Shown: positions 9,202 through 17,080 of the stretch, in pieces | Position numbering within the stretch: the stretch's first letter is position 1 | Layout: each line of letters opens with the position of its first letter | NCBI RefSeq assembly: GCF_020991455.1 | Contig: NZ_JAJMOX010000007.1 | Location: forward strand, 248,001 to 312,000 | Direction of reading: 5' to 3' | Length of the DNA: 64,000 nt | Source: Flavobacterium sp. JAS | Lineage (GTDB): Bacteria; Bacteroidota; Bacteroidia; Flavobacteriales; Flavobacteriaceae | Program-made: the position numbers and the translations under genes | Notes under the pieces: generated by a model | The model's input: the letters and a program-made list of their open reading frames with translations, nothing else | What the model was told of the DNA's origin: nothing | Databases searched by the model: none

Positions 9202-9216
9202 CAAAACTACGTAGTT
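9202..9216 (-). promoter_or_regulatory. GNAT-MarR promoter with overlapping palindrome
   Basis: On the minus strand the -7 box TAGTTTTG occupies 9202-9209. It overlaps the perfect 12-bp palindrome AACTACGTAGTT (9205-9216). A dimeric repressor bound here would block RNA polymerase, which fits autorepression by the MarR protein of the same operon. Confidence 0.6.
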
Positions 9217-9284
9217 AAATACATAAATAAAAATATTTTATGATTTATTTGCTACTAAAGTACTAGGAAACAAAGTTTTATTTT

Positions 9285-9525
9285 AGAAGAATCGCGCAAT
9301 CCCGATAGCTATCTGGAGCTAAGTCGCAAAGTATTTGTTTCTCGCAGATTTAGCAGATCAAGCAGATTTTTTTCTAATCTTTAATCCTTTAATCTGTGGC
9401 TATAAAAATAAAACTTTGCGGCTTTGCGGCTTTGCGCGGCTAATATTTACAGAAAACACGATTAAAACTGCACAATCGATACAAAACCAAAAACTTTGTG
9501 TCTTAGCGCCTTCGTGGCAATAATA
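9285..9525. repeat. Cluster of flavobacterial intergenic repeat words
   Basis: The region between the GNAT and TetR genes is built of short recurring words: CCCGATAGCTATC, a triplet-like run of GCAGATT/AGCAGAT, AATCTGTGGC, repeated TTTGCGGC, and AACTTTGTGTCTTAGCGCC. Related words recur near 57207-57252 and 59376-59505. No coding signal is seen. I recognise such strings as common intergenic sequence in Flavobacterium. Their origin is unclear. Confidence 0.5.
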
Positions 9526-9569
9526 CTTTACTCAAAATGTGAAACTTATCACAAAATTTAAAAAAACAT

Positions 9570-9600
9570 TTGTATACATGACCAATCGGTCATATATTTG
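9570..9600 (+). promoter_or_regulatory. tetR-type promoter with internal operator
   Basis: A TTG (9570-9572), 20 bp of spacer and TATATTTG (9593-9600) form a full Bacteroidota promoter. The palindrome ATGACCAATCGGTCAT (9578-9593) fills the spacer and touches the -7 box. The same palindrome with a changed centre recurs at 10228-10243. Confidence 0.75.
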
Positions 9601-9622
9601 TCCTTATAAAATGAAAACTGCC

Positions 9623-10210
9623 ATGACAAAGGGAGAAGAAACCAAACAATTCATTCTGGAAAAAGCTGCGCCCATATTCAATACAAAAGGGATTGCCGCT
9701 ACAGCTATGAGTGATATTATGGAGGCTACCAAATTGTCGAAAGGAAGTATGTATGTTCATTTTGAGAACAAAGATGTATTGGCCTGCGCTGCGGTCGATC
9801 ATAATATGAAAATTCTGGGTGATAAACTTATAGCTCAAATAAGCAAAGCAAAAACTGCCAAAGAAGAATTGTATACCTACATAGAATTCTTTAGCAATGC
9901 TGTAAACCCACCCCTTACTGGCGGTTGTCCATTATTAAATTTTGGTACAGAAGCTGATGATACTAACCCAGTTGTAAAAGAGAAAATAAATAAAGGAATT
10001 CAACTCAATCAACAATTATTAGAAAATAGTATTACTAAAGGAATTGCCAACGGAGAATTTAAAGCTGATTGGAACGCCGAGGATTTTGCAACGGTAATCT
10101 TTGCCATGATGGAAGGTGGTCATTTAATGTCAAGAATGTCAGGTAATAATGATAAGATGAAAGTAATCATTAAAACCTTAAAAAATTTAATAGAAGAAAA
10201 CAGCATATAA
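9623..10210 (+). CDS. TetR-family transcriptional regulator
   Basis: This 195-residue repressor has an N-terminal HTH (about residues 10-50, AMSDIMEATKLSKGSMYVHFENKD) followed by a helical ligand-binding domain of the type with a conserved GCPLLNFGTE stretch. The open frame extends upstream to a GTG at 9539, but the promoter and operator (9570-9600) lie inside that extension. The start must be the ATG at 9611 or 9623. I chose 9623 because 9611 would leave almost no leader. The gene is followed by an SDR preceded by a second copy of the operator, so this protein probably represses both. Confidence 0.82.
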   Translation: MTKGEETKQFILEKAAPIFNTKGIAATAMSDIMEATKLSKGSMYVHFENKDVLACAAVDHNMKILGDKLIAQISKAKTAKEELYTYIEFFSNAVNPPLTGGCPLLNFGTEADDTNPVVKEKINKGIQLNQQLLENSITKGIANGEFKADWNAEDFATVIFAMMEGGHLMSRMSGNNDKMKVIIKTLKNLIEENSI

Positions 10211-10227
10211 TTTTTTTTAACCAAAAA

Positions 10228-10243
10228 ATGACCGTTCGGTCAT
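10228..10243 (+). promoter_or_regulatory. Second TetR operator
   Basis: ATGACCGTTCGGTCAT has the same half-sites (ATGACC / GGTCAT) and the same 4-nt spacing as the operator at 9578-9593. It lies 45 bp before the SDR start. The longest SDR frame begins inside this site, which argues for the downstream start. Confidence 0.72.
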
Positions 10244-10287
10244 TTAAAACAAAAATCATTTTACAATTAACAATTAAAAAAAACACC

Positions 10288-11100
10288 ATGTCAAAAACAA
10301 TTTTAATTTCAGGATCAACAAAAGGATTTGGAAGAGCCTGGGCAGAAGCATTTTTAGAAAAGGGATATAAGGTAGCTGCAACAGCCCGAAATATTGAATC
10401 TCTTGGGGATTTAAAAGCTAAATACGGAGATGCTATTTTACCTCTTACCCTTGACGTAAACAATCGCGAAGATTCGTTTGCTGTCGTACGAAAAGTACAA
10501 GAACATTTTGGAACTATCGACATCCTGATCAACAATGCCGGTTATGCTTTAAACGGTGCTGTTGAAGAAGCGAGCGAAAAAGAAGCAAGAGCACAATTTG
10601 AAACTAATTTCTTTGGAACACTTTGGTTAACACAAGCCGTTTTGCCAGTGATGAGAAACCAAAAAAGCGGTCATATTATACAAGTTTCTTCTATTTTAGG
10701 AATTACAACTTTACCAAATTTAGGTCTTTATAATGCCACAAAATTTGCTGTAGAAGGTCTTACTGAAACACTAACTCAAGAGGTAAAACAATTTGGAATC
10801 AATGTTACTTTGGTTGAACCAAACGGTTATGTTACTGATATCTGGGGTAATGGATTCAACAGCGAAAGCATTGCTGCTTATGACGGAATTAGAAAAGCAA
10901 TTGCAGAAGGACATGATCCTGATACTTTTGGAAAAACAAGCGCTACTGTACCAGCAATTATTAAACTAGTTGAAGCAGAAAATCCACCATTACGTTTATT
11001 CTTAGGAAAAGTTGCTTTGCCATTTGCAAAACAAACTTACGAACAAAAAATTGCCACTTGGGAAGAATGGAATGACGTTTCTGTAGCTGCACACGGATAA
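10288..11100 (+). CDS. Short-chain dehydrogenase/reductase under TetR control
   Basis: This 270-residue classical SDR has the cofactor loop SGSTKGFG near residue 7, LINNAGYA near 86, a catalytic serine in IIQVSSILG near 135 and YNATK (Tyr and Lys) near 150. It probably acts on a small ketone, aldehyde or alcohol with NADP(H). The ATG at 10288 is chosen over an in-frame ATG at 10228 because the latter is part of the operator. It ends before a strong terminator. The layout of TetR, operator and SDR suggests induction by a toxic or xenobiotic compound. The substrate is not known. Confidence 0.85.
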   Translation: MSKTILISGSTKGFGRAWAEAFLEKGYKVAATARNIESLGDLKAKYGDAILPLTLDVNNREDSFAVVRKVQEHFGTIDILINNAGYALNGAVEEASEKEARAQFETNFFGTLWLTQAVLPVMRNQKSGHIIQVSSILGITTLPNLGLYNATKFAVEGLTETLTQEVKQFGINVTLVEPNGYVTDIWGNGFNSESIAAYDGIRKAIAEGHDPDTFGKTSATVPAIIKLVEAENPPLRLFLGKVALPFAKQTYEQKIATWEEWNDVSVAAHG

Positions 11101-11124
11101 TTAAGTCCTGCATTTATAAAAGAT

Positions 11125-11164
11125 AAAACTGCGTAAAATCAAATAAATTTTACGCAGTTTTTTT
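11125..11164 (+). terminator. Strong intrinsic terminator
   Basis: A perfect 15-bp stem (AAAACTGCGTAAAAT, 11125-11139, with its complement at 11147-11161) and a 7-nt loop are followed by a T-run, 24 bp after the SDR stop. Confidence 0.85.
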
Positions 11165-11258
11165 ATGTTCTTCTCTCATCCTTTTTAATTACATTTTTAA
11201 AAACTCATCTTTAAAAAGAGTAATTTTATCTTCTGATTTTAGTAAAAGGACTTCAATT

Positions 11259-12290
11259 ATGTATAAAAAACCCTCATTTTTAGTACTTGCGATATTCATT
11301 TGTCTTCTTTTGAATTCTTGCCAAAAGGATCCGAAAGACACTATCTCTAAATATTATAACAACGGAAAATTTAATGGTGCGGTACTAATTGCTAAAAATG
11401 GCACAATTGTTTGTGATACCGTTTTGGGTTATGCTAATTTTAATTCTGGTCTAAAATTAAAAAAGAATTCTGCCTTTTACATAGCTTCCTTAAGCAAATC
11501 CTTTACGGCTGTTGGTATGATGCAGCTTGAGCAAAAAGGCTTACTGAAATACGACGATCACGCGAGTAAATATGTAACTACATTACCCAAATATGCACAA
11601 TCAATTACACTCAGAGAGCTTCTTAATCATACCTCTGGCATTAAAGATTACGAAGAAATATTATCAAACAAAAAAGGATTAACCAATCAGGATGTGATCA
11701 AATGGCTTAATGAGCAAACACATTTAGAATTCACCCCCGGAAGTCAATTTGAATATAGTAACAGCGGTTATATTATTCTATCGTTGGTTATCGAGAGTAT
11801 AACCAAAGAATCTTATGGGAATTTTTTGCACGAAAACATTTTTGGCCCTTTAAAAATGCAAAACACAATTGTCTACGATCAGTCAAAACCTAAAATTGAA
11901 AATAAAGCCATTGGTTTTGACCAAAACAAAAAACTCGACGATTATTCGATACAGACAACCGGAGATGGCGGCATATACTCAACCGTCGAGGATTTATACA
12001 AATTTGACAAAGCCTTAAGAAATAATTCGATCATCAATAAAGCCAATACAAATCTAATGTACATACCTGGTTTAACATCAGAGGAGAATCAAAATCAATA
12101 TGGTTTTGGATGGTTTATAAACACTACTGATGGTCAAAAAATTGCGAGTCACACTGGCGGATTAAATGGTTTTAGAGCTGTTTTTTGGAGAGATTTAAAA
12201 AACAATACCGTCATTATCGCACTAACCAATCAAGGAGATGCATTTCCGGTAAATGATTTTTTGAACGATTTGATTCCTTCTCTAAAATAA
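11259..12290 (+). CDS. Serine hydrolase lipoprotein (class C beta-lactamase fold)
   Basis: This 343-residue lipoprotein of the periplasmic side has a signal peptide with lipobox LNSC (Cys about 21). The penicillin-binding/beta-lactamase class C motifs are present: SLSK (SxxK, near residue 74), YSNSG (YxN, near 167) and HTGG (in place of KTG, near 306). Members are esterases, peptidases or D-aminopeptidases more often than true beta-lactamases, and the HTG form fits that. It is a single gene after the SDR terminator. A weak promoter-like TAATTTTA lies at 11221-11228. Confidence 0.83.
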   Translation: MYKKPSFLVLAIFICLLLNSCQKDPKDTISKYYNNGKFNGAVLIAKNGTIVCDTVLGYANFNSGLKLKKNSAFYIASLSKSFTAVGMMQLEQKGLLKYDDHASKYVTTLPKYAQSITLRELLNHTSGIKDYEEILSNKKGLTNQDVIKWLNEQTHLEFTPGSQFEYSNSGYIILSLVIESITKESYGNFLHENIFGPLKMQNTIVYDQSKPKIENKAIGFDQNKKLDDYSIQTTGDGGIYSTVEDLYKFDKALRNNSIINKANTNLMYIPGLTSEENQNQYGFGWFINTTDGQKIASHTGGLNGFRAVFWRDLKNNTVIIALTNQGDAFPVNDFLNDLIPSLK

Positions 12291-12438
12291 AACATCAAAA
12301 AGGAATAAACATTCTGAAAATTATTCCTCCAAAAATAACTATTAAAAAAAATAATACTCCCTTTACTATCATAATCATAAATTACTACACTATTTCAGTT
12401 TAATCCTCATAAAATTAACATTCCTCCTTGTTTATTTC

Positions 12439-12446
12439 TATATTTG
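12439..12446 (+). promoter_or_regulatory. -7 box before the histidine kinase
   Basis: TATATTTG matches TAnnTTTG and lies 40 bp before the ATG at 12486. No convincing -33 TTG is seen. The rest of the 195-bp gap holds nothing recognisable. Confidence 0.5.
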
Positions 12447-12485
12447 ATTGCGATAAAAACCACTGTTATAAATACTTAGTAATTC

Positions 12486-14933
12486 ATGAAACAATTATAC
12501 TGTTTTCTTCTTCTTGTTTTTATTTCTTTTCCTTCATTTTCACAATTACCTTCTTCAACGGCACAATACGACATAAAGAAAAAAAGAGTGTTAATACAAC
12601 TTTGTTCGATGTTTTTGTATGGCAAAAATCAAGGAAAAATTGACGAAGACAGTTCGGCTGTTTTGGCTGCAAAAGCTTATAAATTACCGCTTTCGCTAAG
12701 TTACGACGAAGGATATAATGACAATAAAGGAAGTATCGTAATTGGAACTGAATTTCTTGAAAAAGGAAATATCAATGCTGTAAAACGACTTTTAGAAAAT
12801 TCAAAAGACTCAGATCGAATCAAACTATTACTTCAGGTGGGAGGTTTTTATCTATTTAAACCAGGAACAAAATCTGAAGATCTTCAGAATGCTTTTTCTA
12901 CTATCAAAGAAGCTCTTGAACTTAGTAATAAACTTAAGATTCAAAAATGGCAACATCAGAGTTTAATGCTTCTGGGCAAATATTACGCTCAGGCGAATAA
13001 TTTAAGCGAAAGCAAAGATTGTTTTGCAAAAGTCGTAGCCGAATGCAAAAAACAAAATGATAAAAAAGCATTGGCGGAAGCTCTCGCAAATCAAGCATTG
13101 TGTCTCCCAAACTCAGATCCGCAAAAGAAAATTCTTTTGAATGAAGTTATAAAACTTTATACGGAATTAGGTTTGGACGATAAAAAAATAGAAATGCACA
13201 TGAAACTTATCACTGTGCACTATTGGACCGGAAATATCAAATTGGCACTCAAAGAGTTTTATCAAAATTTGTATTACCAACGACAATACAATTTCAAACA
13301 TACACACTTTACCGAAGCTACAATATCGTATGTTGAACTTTTGCGATACAACACAAAAAGTGCTCTATACTATGCTCTAAAGAGTATAAAAACAATGGAA
13401 ACGATCAATGATTACAACTTTGCTGATACTTTCTATCTCCGTTTTGGCAATGTATATCTTTCACTTGGTCATTATGAAGAAGCGCTGGATTTGTACAAAA
13501 AAAGTGTAGAAGCGGGACATCAAAACATCAATAGCGGTGGTTTTTACCGAAGTTTTGCGAGTCTTGTTGCAGCGCTTTCTTCAAGAGGAAAAACCCAGGA
13601 AGCAGTTGAATATATCAATTCGATTGTGCTCAAATATCCACCAACAGATCTTTTTGATAAAATGATAGTCAATAATGTCAGAGCCGGTTGTTATGAACGC
13701 TTAAATAATTATGCCTTAGCAGAAAATTATTATAAAGAAATGGATCTCTGCGCACAAAAACTTACTGGTCCTGAAACGCTCTTTGATGTCCTAAATTCTT
13801 ATTCATCAATGACTGCTTTTTATGCTCAAAGACATAAACCTGTAGAAGCCAAATTTTATGCAGACAAGATCCTGGGGCTATCTAAAGCGTATAAAAGAAA
13901 TTATACTTCACAAAATCTGGAGTTTGCCTTATCCATAACAGATTCTCTAAATGGCAATTACCAAGCGGCATTAAAGCATTTTCAACTCTATAAAAAAATT
14001 AATGATTCTTTGGTTGATTTTTCGAAAAACAAACAAATCGAAGAACTTAAAATTCAATATGAAACCCTGAACAAAGAGCAAAAAATCAATTTTTTAAACA
14101 ATCAGGCTTCACTACAAAAGAATGAATTGCAAAAATCAAAACTCTTAAATAATCTGTCGATTTGGAGTTTGATTTTGCTTTCGATCACAATTGGTTTGCT
14201 TTATAACCGTTACCGATTAAAGAAACGAAATCATGCTAAATTGGAGCTTAAAGAAAAAGAAATCAAACAGAAAAATACGAATTTGAGGCATTTACTAACT
14301 GAAAAAGAATGGCTTTTAAAGGAGATTCATCATCGTGTAAAAAACAATCTTCAAACCGTTATCAGTCTTTTGAATTCACAATCGGCATATTTGGATAATG
14401 ATATGGCGTTATCGGCTATAAAAAATAGTCAGCATAGAATCCATTCAATGTCACTGATTCATCAGAAGCTTTATAATTCTGATAATATTTCGACTATAAA
14501 TATGTCCAATTATATTCGGGAATTAATCGAATATTTGAAGGCATCGTTCAATCTTGGTCAAAGAATTCGTTTTGAAATCAAAGTAGATTCCTTAGAATTA
14601 GATGTTGCACAAGCGATTCCGTTAGGACTTATTTTGAATGAAGCGATTACCAATTCAATCAAATATGCTTTTCCAGATGATCGTAACGGAATGATTTATG
14701 TAACGCTGGAAGCAACTATAGAAAACTATTATTTACTGACCATTCAGGATAACGGAATTGGAATCGACGCTGACTTTTCATCAAACAAAATCAACTCTTT
14801 CGGACTGAGTCTAATCAAAGGACTAAGTGCCGATCTGGATGCCAAATTCACAATGGAAAACAATAATGGAACTGTATTGAAAATCGAATTTTTAGAGGAA
14901 CTTCCTATTTCTAAGAAAGAGTCAAAAATCTAA
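12486..14933 (+). CDS. TPR-containing sensor histidine kinase (HisKA_2 type)
   Basis: This is an 815-residue membrane-bound kinase. It has a signal peptide (1-20), then a long extracytoplasmic region of TPR helical repeats (about 90-500), a coiled coil, one transmembrane helix (about 552-572, LLNNLSIWSLILLSITIGLLY region) and a second coiled coil. The HisKA_2 box EIHHRVKNNLQ follows with the phospho-acceptor at His615/616, and then an HATPase domain with NEAITNSIKYAF and DNGIGI. TPR-periplasm kinases of this type are common in Bacteroidota. No response regulator is adjacent, so it is an orphan here. The signal is unknown. Confidence 0.88.
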   Translation: MKQLYCFLLLVFISFPSFSQLPSSTAQYDIKKKRVLIQLCSMFLYGKNQGKIDEDSSAVLAAKAYKLPLSLSYDEGYNDNKGSIVIGTEFLEKGNINAVKRLLENSKDSDRIKLLLQVGGFYLFKPGTKSEDLQNAFSTIKEALELSNKLKIQKWQHQSLMLLGKYYAQANNLSESKDCFAKVVAECKKQNDKKALAEALANQALCLPNSDPQKKILLNEVIKLYTELGLDDKKIEMHMKLITVHYWTGNIKLALKEFYQNLYYQRQYNFKHTHFTEATISYVELLRYNTKSALYYALKSIKTMETINDYNFADTFYLRFGNVYLSLGHYEEALDLYKKSVEAGHQNINSGGFYRSFASLVAALSSRGKTQEAVEYINSIVLKYPPTDLFDKMIVNNVRAGCYERLNNYALAENYYKEMDLCAQKLTGPETLFDVLNSYSSMTAFYAQRHKPVEAKFYADKILGLSKAYKRNYTSQNLEFALSITDSLNGNYQAALKHFQLYKKINDSLVDFSKNKQIEELKIQYETLNKEQKINFLNNQASLQKNELQKSKLLNNLSIWSLILLSITIGLLYNRYRLKKRNHAKLELKEKEIKQKNTNLRHLLTEKEWLLKEIHHRVKNNLQTVISLLNSQSAYLDNDMALSAIKNSQHRIHSMSLIHQKLYNSDNISTINMSNYIRELIEYLKASFNLGQRIRFEIKVDSLELDVAQAIPLGLILNEAITNSIKYAFPDDRNGMIYVTLEATIENYYLLTIQDNGIGIDADFSSNKINSFGLSLIKGLSADLDAKFTMENNNGTVLKIEFLEELPISKKESKI

Positions 14934-14941
14934 TACTTTCA

Positions 14942-15001
14942 TTTAAACACATAGAAACATAGATTTTTTTAGCTTAAAATAAGGCGTTTCACTTATTTAA
15001 A
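14942..15001. repeat. Second, one-ended copy of the MITE-like element
   Basis: Positions 14942-14968 are an exact 27-bp reverse complement of 8168-8194. After a 21-nt gap comes CGTTTCACTTATTTAAA (14985-15001), as in the first copy. The opposite inverted end is not found, so this copy is truncated or diverged. Confidence 0.6.
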
Positions 15002-15064
15002 TACATATAGTTTTCTCTGAGGTTAAACTAGATTTTACAGATTACATTTCACATTCAACATATT

Positions 15065-15115
15065 AAACTAACCACCAATTTCAAATAATAATATTGAAAT
15101 TGGTGCAATTAGTTT
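15065..15115. terminator. Two-tier hairpin between convergent genes
   Basis: The inner perfect 12-bp stem CACCAATTTCAA (15073-15084) with 15094-15105 has a 9-nt loop. The outer 7-bp stem AAACTAA (15065-15071) pairs with 15109-15115. It sits between the kinase and the convergent SDR and probably ends transcription from both sides, although the T-run is weak. Confidence 0.5.
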
Positions 15116-15144
15116 GGATAAAAAACCTTTTATTTTTTTAAAAT

Positions 15145-15990
15145 TTAAGCTTCAAAATCGGTAGAAAAAGTAAACTCTTTATTCGCTTCGATTTCGTTTT
15201 TAAGAGAATCAATTTTATAATTAGCGAATTGATACGCATCAGATCCAGTCAATAAATGAAGTGGCGGTTCTGGCCATTTTGTAACTTCTACAATTAAAGC
15301 TGCTACTTTTTCGGGATCACCCAATTGTTTGCCCGGAAGATCTTCCTGATGCGAACGTACTGCATCACGAATTCCGGTGTAAGCCTCGATTGGTGCCGAA
15401 GAGGTAATGAGTGAACTACTGTTTAAAAAATTCGTACGAACATAACCCGGTTCAATAAGTGTTACTTTAATTCCGAAGGGGTTAACCTCTTGTACAAGTG
15501 CTTCAGAAATTGCTTCTACTGCAAATTTTGTACTGCAATAAATTCCCCAGCCAGCACCGGCAAGTAATCCAAATACCGAGGAAAGATTAATGATATGTCC
15601 ATATTTTGCCGCTCTCATATGTGGTAAAATTGCTCTGGTAACATTTAGCAATCCAAATACGTTGACGTCAAAATTGGCGCGTACCTCTTTGTCAGAGCTT
15701 TCTTCGATCCCACCTATTAAACCATATCCGGCATTATTTACCAAATATTCTATGGATTCAAATTTTGCCAAAGTATCTTTTACTGCTTGCTTTACACTTG
15801 ATTCATTGACCAAATCTACTTCAAGTGGAAGAAAGTTTGGCGACGAAATGCCAACTGCTTTTTTAAGCGATTCAGCATTTCTTGCCGTTGCGGCTACATT
15901 ATATCCTTGTGCCAATAATTGTTTGACCAAAATAAGTCCAATTCCCTGGGATGTTCCGGTTATAAACCACGTTTTATCTTGATTTTTCAT
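15145..15990 (-). CDS. Short-chain dehydrogenase/reductase
   Basis: This 281-residue classical SDR has the cofactor loop TGTSQGIG near residue 10, YLVNNAGYG near 85, a Ser in INLSSVFG and YCSTK near 152. The frame is open further upstream to 16128, but that would overlap the preceding gene by 92 bp, and the SDR fold begins naturally at the ATG at 15990. It is the last gene of a minus-strand operon with an alpha/beta hydrolase and a metallo-beta-lactamase-fold protein. Together they suggest breakdown or detoxification of an organic ester, epoxide or ketone, but no pathway can be named. Confidence 0.84.
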   Translation of the reverse strand: MKNQDKTWFITGTSQGIGLILVKQLLAQGYNVAATARNAESLKKAVGISSPNFLPLEVDLVNESSVKQAVKDTLAKFESIEYLVNNAGYGLIGGIEESSDKEVRANFDVNVFGLLNVTRAILPHMRAAKYGHIINLSSVFGLLAGAGWGIYCSTKFAVEAISEALVQEVNPFGIKVTLIEPGYVRTNFLNSSSLITSSAPIEAYTGIRDAVRSHQEDLPGKQLGDPEKVAALIVEVTKWPEPPLHLLTGSDAYQFANYKIDSLKNEIEANKEFTFSTDFEA

Positions 15991-16036
15991 AAGTTCATTA
16001 TTGTATTTATTATTCTCCTTGTTTCTGAATAGAAAC

Positions 16037-17056
16037 TTATTTCTTTCCATTTTCTTTAATGTCTTTATAAGCATTTGGAAGGTTGAAATTAAAATGAAGC
16101 CAGTTAAAAAGTTCGTAACCTTTATCAAATTCTTTCATCGTAACCGTAGCTTTTGTCTGCTCTAAAGTCAGTCCTTGTTTAACTGCATTTTCGACATTTG
16201 TTTTTAATGCTTCGACATAATCAATTGTATATTTTATGCCGGCTTTATTCGTAACTCGGCCATGACCGGGAACAACAATATCCTTGTCGCCAATCATATT
16301 ATAAATTTTATTCAGATTGTTAACTGGTTCCAGAAAAAAGCCGTCAAACAACCACGGAATTGTTGGACTCTCGGCAATAAAAGGATTTCCTGCCCACAAT
16401 ACATTTCCCGATGCCGATTTTAAATACACGAATAAATCTGCCGGAGATTGCGCCGTTCCCACATTTATAATCTCTACGATATTTCCTTTTCCCATATCAA
16501 CTTTCATCGTTTCATTGATTGAAATTGTAATATCGGCGGGACGGTAAACACTTTCTTCGATTCCTCTTCCTTTACCAAAAAGCATGATCATAAACTGTTT
16601 GATATTATCATAGTTTTTAGAAAGATTGTCTTTGCAAAATTCGTTCTGAATGACAATTGTTTCTTTTGGAAGCAGATAATTTCCAAAACAATGATCGCCG
16701 TGATCGCTGGTATTTATGGCATAAACAATTGGTTTTTCGGTCACAGATCTAATTAATTTATAAAGCTGATCGTAAAGTCGTTTGCTCAACATGGTTTCAA
16801 TGAGCAAAACGCCTTTATCACCTACAATAAATCCTGCCGAAGTTGCCTGAGCAATACCTTTTGTGGTTTCAGTTTCGGCAGTTTGTGGCGCTACCGAATA
16901 AACGTTTTCTGCTATTTTATGCAGTTTTAAAACCACTTTATTAGCATCCCAAATTGGGACATGATCCGGCATTGGAAATTGCGCGTATACCGCCGTATTA
17001 CAAAGGAAAAACAATATAACTAGTGTAAATCCTAAGAAAATATTTTTAGTTTTCAT
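16037..17056 (-). CDS. Secreted metallo-beta-lactamase-fold protein with degenerate metal site
   Basis: This is a 339-residue exported protein with a signal peptide (1-25). The metallo-beta-lactamase fold is recognisable, but the metal ligands deviate. The usual HxHxDH reads Ser117-D-His119-G-Asp121-His122. The later GxxH loop reads GTAQSPAD with Gln203. The GD ligand position reads AGN. The last ligand VVPGHG is kept. It may bind one metal, or act without the normal binuclear centre. It is the middle gene of an operon, 24 bp after the alpha/beta hydrolase and 46 bp before the SDR. Confidence 0.75.
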   Translation of the reverse strand: MKTKNIFLGFTLVILFFLCNTAVYAQFPMPDHVPIWDANKVVLKLHKIAENVYSVAPQTAETETTKGIAQATSAGFIVGDKGVLLIETMLSKRLYDQLYKLIRSVTEKPIVYAINTSDHGDHCFGNYLLPKETIVIQNEFCKDNLSKNYDNIKQFMIMLFGKGRGIEESVYRPADITISINETMKVDMGKGNIVEIINVGTAQSPADLFVYLKSASGNVLWAGNPFIAESPTIPWLFDGFFLEPVNNLNKIYNMIGDKDIVVPGHGRVTNKAGIKYTIDYVEALKTNVENAVKQGLTLEQTKATVTMKEFDKGYELFNWLHFNFNLPNAYKDIKENGKK

Positions 17057-17080
17057 GGTATTTATTTTACGATGATGAGG

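Noticed and set aside
9335..9523. A 62-residue frame over the 9.3-9.5-kb repeats
   Set aside because: It is a translation of intergenic repeat words.
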